Below are positions 25,053-37,100 of a DNA stretch of 53,719 nucleotides, piece after piece. Below the pieces are notes generated by a model. The model did no database searches, had not been told where the DNA came from, and saw only the letters and a program-made list of their open reading frames with translations. Made by a program: the position numbers and the translations under genes. The stretch covers positions 1-53,719 of the forward strand of contig QANT01008854.1 in NCBI GenBank assembly GCA_003254885.1, written 5' to 3'. The DNA comes from Purshia tridentata (Eukaryota; Streptophyta; Magnoliopsida; Rosales; Rosaceae). How positions within the stretch are numbered: position 1 is the first letter of the stretch; every line of letters starts with the position of its first letter.

Positions 25053-25306
25053 CATTTCAATTGTACCAATATCTGGGTTGGTATATATACATATATATAT
25101 TTATTCGAGCTGCTTCATTTTTTGAGTTTTAAGGGTAAATTCCATTTTTTTACCTCGCCCCTTTTAAAGTATAGAATGAGTTTGATAGAAGCGTTATGTT
25201 AAGGTTTAGCTCTTGGATTTTGGGCGGAGTCCAAAATCCTAGAGCTAAACTATAACATAAAAGCTGATAAACCAGAGCCGATCGATTGTTTAGTACAATT
25301 GAAATG
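25053..25306. mobile_element. MITE-like inverted-repeat element with internal hairpin
   Basis: Ends are a perfect 14-nt inverted repeat: CATTTCAATTGTAC at 25053-25066 and its complement at 25293-25306, with weaker matches further out. Inside, 25194-25223 pairs with 25231-25260 (27 of 30 positions) around a 7-nt loop. No coding capacity. No clear target duplication is visible, so the family is unassigned. Confidence 0.55.
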
Positions 25307-26775
25307 TATTTACAAACCAAAGTCAATCATTCATTTGGTATAGTTAAATCCCATTATTAATTATAGGATAGTATGATAATATTAATTATGATATATAATA
25401 TAATATTATAATATTAAACTAATATATAATTAGAATAATATTATGATAATACTAGGATAATATTAAGATTTAGATATCATTAATTTTAGGATAATATTAC
25501 ACATTTTTTAAGTTAGAAACATCTGAATAATATTTTTGGACTTTAGTCAAAAATAAAAAATTATTAAGGTATTAGTCTAAGAGAGGAGAAAAAATTGGAC
25601 CAGCTTATAAATCACTTTTATTTTTACATTTTTATTATCGCAGTTCAGTTTGGCCCAAGCCAATCCGGTCCATTAATACTTTCAAGTTTTAATAATTCTG
25701 ACCCAAATGTAGCTCAAGCCCAATATTTTTAGACTGCGTCAAGCCTACCCGGCTCAATAATTATGCTTACATGAAACAACATATGTAAAAACGATTGAAA
25801 AATTCGAGTTTATTGATGGAATAAGATAAAATGTTGGAGGGAAAAAATATAAGGGATTGAATGTCAAAAATATTAATAACGGTAAAAAGTACAAAACCAT
25901 ACATAATTCGCATAATTATTGTAATTAACTCGTACTTGTATTTTTTACCAATGAAATTTCGAGTTCGTTCGAAAGAATCAATTTCAAATAAGGAAATTGG
26001 GGATCTTTGATTCTCAATTTATAATGTGGATCAATCAACTTATAATATGTGTTAATATTTTAATTTTTTTTCTTACAATTATTGAATTATGACATATGAC
26101 ATGTTATAAGATTATTAATATTGATGATGAAAATATTCTTCAAAACTGAGGACCAAATATTTTCCTTACAAATATAAGAAATAAATAATTAAATTGCTTG
26201 ATTGATCTATCTAGATTCAAACAAAAATTTCAAACGATTCTTTGTGCATGGGGAAAAGCATTGCATACCTCCATTAAAATCGAGATTAAAGAAGATTATA
26301 AAACCAATCATTAATTTGGGCCAGTGTATACTTGGCAGTCTAGGCCTAACATTTTTTGCCACGGAGGTCTAACAATTCAGACACTGGAATCGTGCAACTT
26401 TTTTTTTGGGACCAATTAGAATCGTCCAACTTTAATTATGCAAGTCATACAACAAAATAACAATGGTGGAATAAGACAAAAACTTAGGAGAATTTTTTTG
26501 AATAGAGAGTATTAAGTATAATGAGCAAATGGGGAGTACCAATAGCAAAACTCGAAAAAGAAATGCAAGGACCAAATGCCCAACTCGCTCAATTATCCAC
26601 ATTCTCAATTCGGCCCAAACCCAAACAAATGGTCCCTCATCATACAAAACTCTCGCGGTCTGAGTCTCACCGGCTACCTCTCTTCCTCAGATTCCTCATC
26701 TCTCCTCTCTCCCAAATCTTCTTTGATTTCTAGGGTTAGGGTTTCCATTTCCCCTTTCAGCGTGTCCGTACAAAA

Positions 26776-27045
26776 ATGGCGTTGAGAAGATTCTACAACG
26801 AGATCAGGGGGTTGAAGGTGAAGGAAGTGCCCAATCACGTGAAGCCAATGCTGTCGATTGACTACGTGAAGAAGGCGGCGGAGAGAGCCTTGGACAACTA
26901 CAACGCCAAGTACATCCAGACCGGCTCCGTCGATCCTCTCCTCCACGTCTGCTTTGGCGGCATGATCTTCTCCTACCTCGTCGCTCTTCCCGAGGAGCGT
27001 CGCCACCTCGAGCACCAGCAGCACGCCAAGGAACATGGCCATTAA
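26776..27045 (+). CDS. mitochondrial ATP synthase small membrane (Fo) subunit, plant subunit f type
   Basis: A single-exon 89-aa protein, MALRRFYNEIRGLKVKEVP to EHGH, with one hydrophobic segment (about residues 57-70, HVCFGGMIFSYLVALP) and a charged His-rich end (RRHLEHQQHAKEHGH). Sequence and size match what I remember of Arabidopsis At4g30010, found by proteomics in the Fo part of the mitochondrial ATP synthase and likened to yeast subunit f (Atp17). It would help hold the Fo stator or dimer in the inner membrane. No cleavable presequence is obvious. Codon use is more GC-rich than its surroundings, as in highly expressed plant genes. A TGCAGGTAGA acceptor-like site near 28595 and a GT near 27064 could bound a 3' UTR intron. 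The exact subunit name is less certain than the complex. Confidence 0.82.
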   Translation: MALRRFYNEIRGLKVKEVPNHVKPMLSIDYVKKAAERALDNYNAKYIQTGSVDPLLHVCFGGMIFSYLVALPEERRHLEHQQHAKEHGH

Positions 27046-27462
27046 CCTCAATCATTTAAAAGGGTATATATGTCTAACATTCAAATGTATGCTTTTGTGG
27101 TCAATGGCTATTATTTTGTGATTCAAAGTGGTAAATTTTGTTGATTTCATGGATGGGTTTTATTTGTTTATTATCTAATAGCTATATTCTGTTGAAGAGG
27201 GTGTGGATGATTTCATAGATTGGATAACAGATGATCTCTTTCTTATTGGGTTATGTCGTGGATGATGCAGTAATCACATTTTTGTCTATCAATATTTGAT
27301 TATTTGTGGAATAGATGGGTGAGCATTTAAAAAAAAGTTAATTGATTACCTTTCTTTGCTTGAAGGTGTGCCTTGATGGGTTCATATTCTCACTTTAATT
27401 TATTTGACAGTATTTATTATTAGTACTTTTATGCCTTGTCTTATTTGGTTTGAATGAACTTA

Positions 27463-27765
27463 GGCATCGTTTGGTGTTTAGGATTGGATTGGAAAGGATA
27501 AATGGTAAATTTATGTGTATTTAAAGAAAAAGATAGAATGTTTTTCTAACTTAAAGAAAGAATAGGGAAAGAAAATGGCTTAGCTATAAGGAAAATGTTA
27601 TCCTTGTTAATCCCTACCATTTTGAGGGGATTGGAATAATTTATCTATCTTATTCCCATCTTCTTTCTTCAACTTAGAAATTTCTTCTTCAAATACACAT
27701 AAATTTGCCACTTATCCTTTCCAATCCAATCCAATCCAATCCAATCCTAGACACCAAACGAAGCC
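27463..27765. mobile_element. Tourist-like MITE (PIF/Harbinger type)
   Basis: A 303-bp element with long imperfect terminal inverted repeats of about 65-75 bp. The left end reads GGCATCGTTTGGTGTTTAGG; the complement of the right end reads GGCTTCGTTTGGTGTCTAGG. It is flanked by TTA on both sides (27460-27462 and 27766-27768), the 3-bp target duplication typical of PIF/Harbinger. The right arm carries an expanded (CCAAT)n run at about 27719-27746. No coding capacity, so it moved with a transposase supplied in trans. Confidence 0.85.
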
Positions 27766-27768
27766 TTA

Positions 27769-30590
27769 ATATTTTGTTGTTTTTTTTAAATTAAAATGCG
27801 GACGAATTTAGAATCATTATGCTATTGTAGTGAAGTGCGAAAAGAGAAATCAGAGGTTTGCGTTGGCTTTTAAGAGCGTGCATAATCGGTAATGCAATTC
27901 CATTATAGAGTAGATTAGATGTCATAATTCTTAAACTCATGCACAAACACAGTCTCTCATTGTCTTATTTTCCTGCACTAGAGCATGATTTAGTTTTGAA
28001 TCTTAGACTGAGTTTTGGTTTAGGTGAATTAGAGCCATTAGGCCACACTATATCCATATTCAATATCTCATTTGGGCAAGCCTTCTATGTGCTCCTGCCT
28101 GATTGAGCTTCATTCCATTTTGCATATAGCACGAGTCTGCATTCTTCTTTAATTGCATTTGGGTTATTCTTCAGCATGGTCCAGCTTGATTGAGTTTCAT
28201 TTTTTAATGTAGTTATCTTCAAGTTGAGTATGTGAATGTAAAAGATGCTAGTCACTTCTAGCATAATTTTGGTTAATTGATTGTGTAACATAAATTTGGG
28301 ACAATGTCTTTAGAAACACTGCAGCGGTTGCACTAATTATTTCTTGTGAATAGACATGGTTGCACTCTGGAATTGACCTACCTGTGTTTGGTGACTATGT
28401 TTTACTAGGCTAAAAATTTGTCTCTTGTCATAATTATATATATATATATATATATGGCTTTTCTTGACTGCCAATATATCTTTGTGCATTGTGCTACTGA
28501 AATCATTCTTCTCCACCTCTTGGTATTTCTTTTGTTCCTTTATAGTTTGTCTTTTATGTATTTGGAAATAATAATTTCACTTTTAAATTTTGCAGGTAGA
28601 TGAGCCTTCTGGGTGTTGATTCTCCCTCAATGCATGCTGTCATTGTGATAAAATAAAATTAAATTGGCCATTTGGGTATCTTACCTCTTCTGTAATTTGA
28701 ATATTGAATGAGTGGTTACCAGGAATTGGGTATCATACTGTTTACTTTTGTAATTTGACTATTGCATGAGTGGTTATCAGGAATAAACCAACTTTTGTTA
28801 TTCAATTTGTTTTGTTCCTGATTTGGTTTTTGAAATTACTCTGCCTTGGTGCCTCTTGCAGTATTATTAATAATGTGGATTGTAATTTGTAGCCACAATC
28901 CCATGCACTCGGTCTAATTTTGAAGGGTTTATGCAAAATGTATTCCACTTGATGATTTCATTGTCCTACTTTTGTCTTGCTATTCTGAGGCCTTGCTAGC
29001 TAATGGAATAGTCGTTTGGTTTCGTTTCGTTTCTGAGATGACAGTTTACGCATCTGAATTTGAATGTAGTTTGCAGGGGCATTCATTTTTGTAAGCAACT
29101 GCCATTCATCGTTTTGGAAATAAAAATCAAAAGTTGTTTTTCATTGCACCTCTTTCAAATAATTTCTTTCAAAAATGCATACCTCACATAACCTAAACCA
29201 AAACCCATCTAAATCCTATTGTAAGCAAAAAGAAAATACGATGGGCTAACTAAATCCTAAGTGCATGGAGTGAATCAGAGAAGTGTGGATATCACTTTCA
29301 AGAAAAAGTGTACTTAGTTGTTGTGTTCTTGTATTAATACAAGGTTTTGCACCCAATGAAATTAAGATTCCAAATAAGATTACAATGCTCATATTTTATT
29401 TCATAAAACATTAAATTGAAACTATTTAATTGCTTATAGCTTGTTATCCAAATGTGGCATAACGACACAAAGATAGAGTATTCTTGGTTTTAATTTAGGG
29501 TTAATAATTTTCATAACAATGTTACATTTATCACATTTTTATACTATAATTTTATACCATCTTATGTGGCAATCTACATGTCATTCACATATTGAACACT
29601 AAAAAAATAAAAATAAAAACCCTAAAAATAAGGAAATACCGTACCAGTACAATAATGACATGTAAATAGTACAACAAACATAGTATAAAAATATGATAAA
29701 AATAGTATTATTATAATTTTCAAGATAACTACTCAAAACTAACACAAATTACAAAATTAGGGTTGACCTTTACAACATACAAACTCGTAAATATCATAAC
29801 TTAATATGTTGGATTAGTGTTAGATATGAAAAATACATACAAACTTGTAAATATCATAACTTAATATGTTGGATTACTGTTAGATATGAAAGATGTCTAT
29901 CGGTTTAGGGTTTCTTAATTATGATATGACAAACTTGGTCAACAGGTATTGATCAATGAAGAAATGATGATTTCTTTTTGTACTTTCTTTTCCATTTTTG
30001 GTATATTATTGTATGCATTCGTTTACAATTTATGAACGTTTTCTGTGTAGGGATTTTGCTAGTATATATCTAAGTTGTTTTTTATTTTATGAGAATATAT
30101 AGGGCTGTTGCTGAGATCTCAGTCGTCATCTGTCATTTGTGCTCCAAAACTCCTAATGTAATATATTTCTATTGAAAAAACTTTTATATACACACATATA
30201 GACATAGAGGCTCATTCATTATTACCTTAATAATTTCTTAAACAATAAAATACTACACATTCAGAAAAGTATCAAGACATTTACCCCACACTTAAAAACA
30301 AAAGTTGGAATCTCTTCTCTTTACTCTTTCTTTTTTGTAAAATAACAAATTCATATCATATTGGATTTTTGTTGGATTACCTCATTAAATTTACATGAGA
30401 ATAGGTTAATCGGGCAAAAGAAAAGACGTGAAAAGAGGTTATGCAGGTGATAAAACAAAACCATAGATTAGATAATCTCAGATTCTCAGTTATTTTCAAT
30501 GAAATTCAAAACAGAAACTTGTTCCATCTCTCTCATTAAAAACTTGCTGCACTTCTCATGAGTCATGTGTATAGTGCATATGATTAATTG
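27769..30590. other. intergenic region between ATP synthase subunit gene and PRH gene
   Basis: No gene supported. It holds a TA microsatellite at about 28436-28455, a possible 3' UTR exon of the upstream gene near 28596, and a 60-bp tandem duplication at 29774-29893. Confidence 0.5.
29774..29893. repeat. 60-bp tandem duplication, two copies
   Basis: The period is exactly 60 nt: 29774-29833 and 29834-29893 share ATACAAACTYGTAAATATCA and ACTTAATATGTTGGATTA-like words with only a few mismatches, which suggests a fairly recent duplication. Confidence 0.9.
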
Positions 30591-30624
30591 ATTGTTCCAA
30601 AAGTAAAAGACTACAAATAAGTCT

Positions 30625-30627
<3 letters not shown>

Positions 30628-30660
<33 letters not shown>
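30628..30660. repeat. (AG)n microsatellite in PRH leader
   Basis: A pure AG tract of 33 bp just before the probable non-coding first exon of the PRH gene. Its place near the likely transcription start mirrors the CT tract of the TBC gene. Confidence 0.85.
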
Positions 30661-30662
<2 letters not shown>

Positions 30663-31606
30663 AACATAGACCGTTGGTGGCGCTTCCGGACCAGCAAAAG
30701 CGGCGGCGAATACTAACAGAGAGCATCATTGAGAAAATTCCCAAAATCCCAAAGTGTCAAATTCTCAGTGCAATTCAAACCTATCAATCAATCTCTCAGC
30801 AAGTTTCAAAAGCTCTTACCTTTGTATGTGAATATGTATGTAGCAGCTGCAAATCCCAAAAGTCCCTAGATCTCTATTCTCTTTCAGGTGAGCTTTCCAT
30901 GTTACCTTTACTTCTTTATTTGATTATTTGTCATTTGGTTGACATTCTTGTGGGGTTGCCATTTGAATTCAAGGTCTTGCTTTTGGTCTTTTCTTGGGAA
31001 CTCTGGGTCAAATTTCTGGGTATCTGTTGAATTGCCTTCTTGGTGATCACAAATTGCTCGAAGTGGGTAATGGTTTACTGGGTCATCATCATCATCATCA
31101 TTACCATCATTTTCATCATTAAAGTTCATGGATCAAGTACAAATTTAATACTAGTGATTCCTATGTCAGATATTCTTTAACACGGATACGAGTTGAGATC
31201 TTGAATTGTTTTTACGGAATTATGCAGTGCCATACTTTTGCTGGTCAATATCAAGTGTTAGCTTTGAGATGGAATATAAATGTAGGACATTTGACAAAGA
31301 AGTAGTGAATGATCATTTATCTACTTGCTTGTTATCAGTTTTCCTGAAATTGGTTTGAGGCTCAAATCCTTATGCTTTGTTCCCCTTTTGGTTATGTGTG
31401 TCTCAGTTTTGAAAATCAAAGTCTCAAATTGTGAGGCACAAAGCCACTGTGAGTAGTGACTTTGCAAGTTTGCATTGACCTTCTGCTTCTAACAAACAAA
31501 AATGCTCCTTGCAGTGACCTGTCTCTTTGGGATAAGATTATGTTCAATTTCTCTTTTTAGTAGTCTATTATAATAAATATACACACATTATATATATGTT
31601 AGCTTG

Positions 31607-31714
31607 GAATTTTTCTCTAATTCAGGATGTGGATTGCGGGATTGATCAGTAAATGGTCACTGATCTATCGATACTCACATCCTGCAATCCTAAATCCTAC
31701 ATTAGAGAAAATCC
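31607..31714. mobile_element. 108-bp MITE with 11-bp flanking repeats, nested in an older element
   Basis: ATGTTAGCTTG occurs immediately before (31596-31606) and after (31715-31725) the element. The ends are inverted repeats of about 29 bp (TTTTCTCTAAT and TGGATTG[C]GGGAT-like words against their complements), so it would fold into one long hairpin. The flanking duplication of 9-11 bp suggests a Mutator- or hAT-type non-autonomous element. Confidence 0.7.
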
Positions 31715-31990
31715 ATGTTAGCTTGATATACATTGTTAGTTGCAAAGCTTTGGTTGTTTAACATGGTACCAAAGCTTTGGTTACAAGAGGTCTTGAGTTC
31801 GTAATCTCCAATCACTATTCCCCACTTCCTTATTGATTTTTGAGGTGTGAGTTGGGGCTGCTGGCTATACCTATATGTTTCTCTCTGTCTGCCTCTTCAC
31901 ATAAAGGAGGTTCTTAACTTGATATACATTGTTAGCTCATTCCCAACTTAAGTTTTTGGGGTCCAATGGCTGTCTAACAATACACATGCC
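31715..31990. mobile_element. degraded Copia-like retroelement fragment
   Basis: TAACATGGTACCAAAGC at about 31757-31774 resembles a Copia primer-binding site (usually TGGTATCAGAGC, initiator tRNA-Met). CTTGATATACATTGTTAG occurs at about 31721 and 31918. No coding sequence remains. Identification rests on short motifs only. Confidence 0.35.
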
Positions 31991-32531
31991 TTATGACCAC
32001 TGCATCAATATGCTTAACAATACATAGCTTTTCATTTGCAATGTCATATCATCTGATTTCTTCATGATTTATAATTGAGATACTCATGCGATAGATTAAT
32101 GAACAATGGTGCCCACTTTGTAGGAAGTTGGTTGATTTGCCTTTTTTCTGTTAATTAACAGCTTCAGTTCTATCTTTCTTGAATTTTTGTTTAGATGAGA
32201 AGTGTAGTTTGAAAATTATTCAGTAGCAGACTACTCTAACTTTGTGAATTCACTTAGGTGTTATAAATTATTTCCAGAGTTTCAATGCACAACTGAACTC
32301 TATGAAATATGTTTGAAGTCTAGGATGCTAGAAATTAGAAACTTTTAACTCTTCAAAACTAAATTAACCTGACAGCTCTTGAGAGTTTTTCTCTATTCTA
32401 TCTCCATTTTGGGCGGTAAATCTTTTTGTACACTACACTATCATTTTCTGGACTTTTCTTTTTCTTGTAAAAAAATCAATACTAATTCATTCTGTTCTTC
32501 GATTTTCAGTATTGATATATTGGCTAGCAAA

Positions 32532-34133
32532 ATGCGTGGTCCTGGAAAGAAATCATCCCTCCAGGACTCAGGAAAATCTTGTTATTCGAATTCTGTGCCA
32601 AAGCTAATTTCATCGCCAAAATTTAGAAAAGGCGGAAAAGTTTCTCATGTTAAAAAAATAAAGCCAAAATCCAAGGCAATTATTGCTTCATCATTGTCAA
32701 AGAGGAGAGGTGTTGACTCTTCAAGCAAGGGAACGAGGAATAATGATAAAAATAAAAAATTGATGTATAGAAAAGGATTGCATAAAGCACATGATTCAGA
32801 TTCTTCCAAAAAGCTGTCTTCGTTGAAGCTTCAGGATGAAAAATTATCATCCAATGGCTCTGAAGAGAAAGGGGGAAACACTGATGGCGAAGTCAAAATT
32901 AGAAAACTGAAAAGAAGAAGGAAGAAAGGGCAAAAGAATAAGGTGGAGCTAGATGAAACTTCTCGCTTGCAGAGGAGGACAAGGTACCTGCTGATTAAAA
33001 TAAAGCTGGAGCAGAACCTTATTGATGCTTATTCTGGTGAAGGTTGGAAGGGTCAGAGGTATGAGAAGATAATCCACAACATCTTTTAATTAATTTGAAA
33101 ACTAATACTTCCCTATTTCTGATTTATATTTCGCATAAATTTTATTATAGTTTTAATCTTTCAGCCAGACTTAACAAGGAAGAAGATATTTCAAAGACTT
33201 GATCAAGTAAACAGATAGTATTTATGTTAAAGAGAAAGTTAATAAAGATATGACTGGATTATCTTGGAAAATATTGTATTAATAAATATTTTGAGTTTTA
33301 AATTTTCTATTGTTTTAATAGCAGGAAGCTTAATCATGGTAGTTGCTAAGTACTAAAATTACTGTAAACAATACAGTGTTGGGCAGGGACGAAGGCAGGA
33401 TTTTCAAATGGGCTGGGCTTATTTTTTTTCTTTTGTGAGCTGTGGACTGTCTGAGTTTAGCAATATACTTAGAATTTTTCTTAATTTGTCCTGTACGTCG
33501 CTCCATGACTGAAGGAGATAAAGAGAAATGTGAAATTTATCAAGGATGAGAATTTCCATATGCATGATGGCTTCATGCAACATAAAGAGATATGAGCTGT
33601 TCAAGTAGTGAACTTTTGATTTAATTGTCAATTGATGATTGCATGCCATTTATATGCTCAACCATCAGATATTGTGCTAATCAGATTCTATGCCGTAACT
33701 CCTTTATTTGGGACATTGGTGGATTTGGAGATGGAAGAATACTTAAATTCTTATGATGCAAACAGATTTGGACATAGGTGGATTTGTAAACATTTTCATT
33801 ATGTGTCAAGTGATGCTATGAAATATGATGATCACTCTTCTATAGAATTTGCAGTGTTTTCTTGAGCTCTGTTCTACAATAAATGGCTCAGTGGTTTAAT
33901 CCTTTTATTTATTTATTTATTTTCTTACTTCTACCACAGTCGAGAAAAGATTAAGCCAGAAAAGGAACTACAGAGAGCCAAGAAGCAGATTTTGAAGTGC
34001 AAGCTTGGAATCCGTGATGTTATTCGTCAACTGGATTCATTAAGTTCAGTGGGAAGCATTGCAGATTCTGTTATTGCTCCAGATGGATCTGTCTATCACG
34101 AGCATGTAAGTAAATGTCACTACTATCATTTGG

Positions 34134-34168
<35 letters not shown>

Positions 34169-37100
34169 ACACTCTGCATTCATGTGTGCTGAAAAGGGCT
34201 CTTTGGGACTCCCCAACTTGTGCCAGCAATTGTTGAAAAAGCATGTTTTGAATTGAGAAGTAAAGAATGGGCTACCCTTGTGGAATAATGTTAGTCAACA
34301 TGATTTGCAACATTAAAACTGCCTTTTCTTCTTTTACTGTTTCATTTTGAACAGCAGTTCTTAAGGTCTGGATTTTCAGACTGCTCCCAAGTGTAGGCTG
34401 CTAATGAAACTGGTTTTGGGTTAGCAAGAATGGTTTATCATTTGGGCATTTGATATAAAATGTCAGATGAGGTGTTACTACCTTGTTTTTCTTGCATACA
34501 TGTCTAGGCTATAATATTATAAATATGTTACACTCTTAAGAAAAGTGACTACATTCACTTTATGTATCGTTTTAGGCTTGTTATTCACATTCCAGTTTTT
34601 ATTAATTTTAGATATTCTGTGCGAAGTGCAAGTTAAGCGAAGCTTTCCCCGATAATGATATTATACTTTGTGATGGGACATGCAATTCTGCATTCCACCA
34701 AAAGTGTCTTGATCCTCCATTGGATACTGAAAACAGTAAATTTCTCACCTCTTCTGAATCCAATTAGCTTTCTTTTTAAAGAAAGTTACTTCAAGTTTAA
34801 TTGACAATCTACAGTTCCTCGAGGAGATCAAGGCTGGTTTTGCAAATTTTGTGAGTGTAAAATGGAAATACTAGAAGTAGTCAATGCTCATCTTGGGACC
34901 TGCTTTTCCATGAACAGTAGTTGGCAGGTTAGTCATTACCAGAATCATCTAGAAATGTAAACCTTTCCCCTCTCTTAGTTTTTGTTGCTTGAAGTAATTT
35001 GTGTAATTAATGGATCTCCATGGAGTAGGATGTTTTCAAGGAAGAAGCTGCTTTCCCTGATGGTGGGAATTCATTACTAAACCCAGATGAAGAATGGCCT
35101 TCAGATGATTCTGAAGATGATGATTATAATCCAGAGAGGAAAGAAAACAGCTGCAGCATCAGCAGGGGAGGCACCGATGACAATGCATCAGATGACGAAT
35201 TGTCAATTGATGTCAGTGTAGGTTCTGATGAATCCACTGATGGGGAAATTGTTTGTGGCCGCAGACAGAGAAGACGTGTTGATTATAAGAAGTTATATGA
35301 TGTGAGTATGACAAAATTTAGGAGCTTTTGTTTTGTGTTTTTTTTTTTACTTGTGTCCTCACAAGGAGGGTAGAGATGAATTATGGGTGGATCTTTGAGC
35401 AAATTATTTATATGCATTTCAGTCGTAGGGTTTTTTATTTTATTTTTTATGTGTCTTCTGGTTAAATGAGGAAACTTTCATGTAGCAGAGTGACAGGTAG
35501 AACTCTCTAGATAGCCATGATCATGAATGACTAATACAAAGAAATATTAACTCTTGAACTATTCCTTGTCCTGCTAAGAATTGGACTCCAACTTGGCAAC
35601 ATAAAGCTCAAGAAGACTCTTGAGACTTCTAAAAAGTCCTAAAAAGCCTAGTCTGAAAACAAAAAGTAAATTATAAAAATTTTAAGCAGGATTTTTAAAA
35701 ACTTCGGTTCTAATTAGAAAATCCTTATTCCTTGTACCTTTAACTTCATTTGGAGGCCACACTTGGGTCCGAAACAAGGAGAGTTCTAAATTTCCAGTGA
35801 AATTACTAGGAAAACAATAATTTGATCCTTGTTCCACTGTTGTTCCAAATTGCTTGTGGGCCTGTTCTTGTATATTTGATTGAATGGCATTTGCTTGGCT
35901 TGGCATAAAACATGCCTATTAAAATATATTGTTAACCAGTGCAATGTGCATATCATATTATAATATGATATTAATCTCTTTGGGGTTGACTATGAAAAGT
36001 TTTATCCCACGGAAGATAGTGGGTACAGTTCCCCAGTTTGTTTTTACATCAGTAGTAATTTGAGGTGAGGTCAGATATTCACTGTATTTTTCATGTTTAT
36101 TTTCTCCTAAAAGGAAATGTTTGGAAAAGATGGTCCTTTGCATGAACAAATTAGTGATGATGAAGACTGGGGTCCTGGTAAAAGAAAGCGGAGAGAAAAA
36201 GAATCTGATGCAGCCAGCACCCTTATGACTCTCTATGAAAGTAAGAGAGATGCAGATGCTGTCCCTTCAGAAGTGAAAAATAAACATCCTCCTGATATGC
36301 AAGTTAGAAGGCCATGCTTCCGAATTCCTCGTAAGGCAGTGGAGGTATTAGAACCTATCCCTCCCTCCCTCCCCTCCTCTCTCTCTCTCTCTCTCTTCCC
36401 ATGCACACTGGCATGCACTCATAATGCTTTCATGCAGAGCTATTTATAAATATGAAGAACAGAGTCAGATATTTCCTATACATAAATTTTGTGATGTAAT
36501 TTCTTATTCCAGAAGCTCCGCCAAGTGTTTTCTGAGAATGAACTTCCTTCTAGAGCTGTCAAGGAGAATCTTTCAAAAGAGTTGGGCCTTGATCCAGAGA
36601 AGGTAATGGCAGTTGCTGACCCGTCAGATTGCTTGGGCCGTCTTGAACCATCTACTTATTTGTTGTTCTGTATGAGTCTTTGGCTTGCCAGGTTGAATAG
36701 AAGAAAATTTATTTTCAAAGATACTGACACATTTTTCATCCAGCCATGCATTTTCTCTATCCGGATTTTACTCTTTTGGAATTTTGGTGTGTCAAAGGGA
36801 ATCTTAAATGCATGCACACGGGTTTTGGAGAATCTGACTTGTGAAATCTGTGTCAGTGGGATATAATGTGGCATTCTAGCTTATACTTTTCTTACATTTT
36901 CCAGGTTAGCAAATGGTTCAAGAATGCACGTTACTTGGCTCTCAAAACCAGAAAGGTTAGTAGTCCATTGATTTTCTTATATGCCCATCTTCAATTCTAT
37001 TATAGCTTCTTCTTTTTCATCTTCCTATTTTTTTTTTTTTTTTNNNTTTTTTTTTTTTTTTCCCATCAGCCTGTTAGACTTTTCAATAGTCAAAACTAAT

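Larger units (their letters stand above)
24064..26775. other. repeat-rich intergenic region
   Basis: About 2.7 kb between the leader of the ANTH gene and the ATP synthase subunit gene. No coding sequence is seen. It holds a GC-rich dispersed-repeat fragment with an N (24478-24580), an inverted-repeat element (25053-25306) and long AT-rich tracts. Confidence 0.6.
30888..32509 (+). other. probable 5' UTR intron of the PRH gene
   Basis: A donor CAG/GTGAGC at 30888 and an acceptor TTTTCAG ending at 32509 would join a non-coding exon (about 30660-30887) to the exon with the start codon at 32532. The 1.6-kb intron hosts a Copia-like remnant and a small inverted-repeat element. Leader introns of this kind are common in plant regulatory genes. 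Confidence 0.55.
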
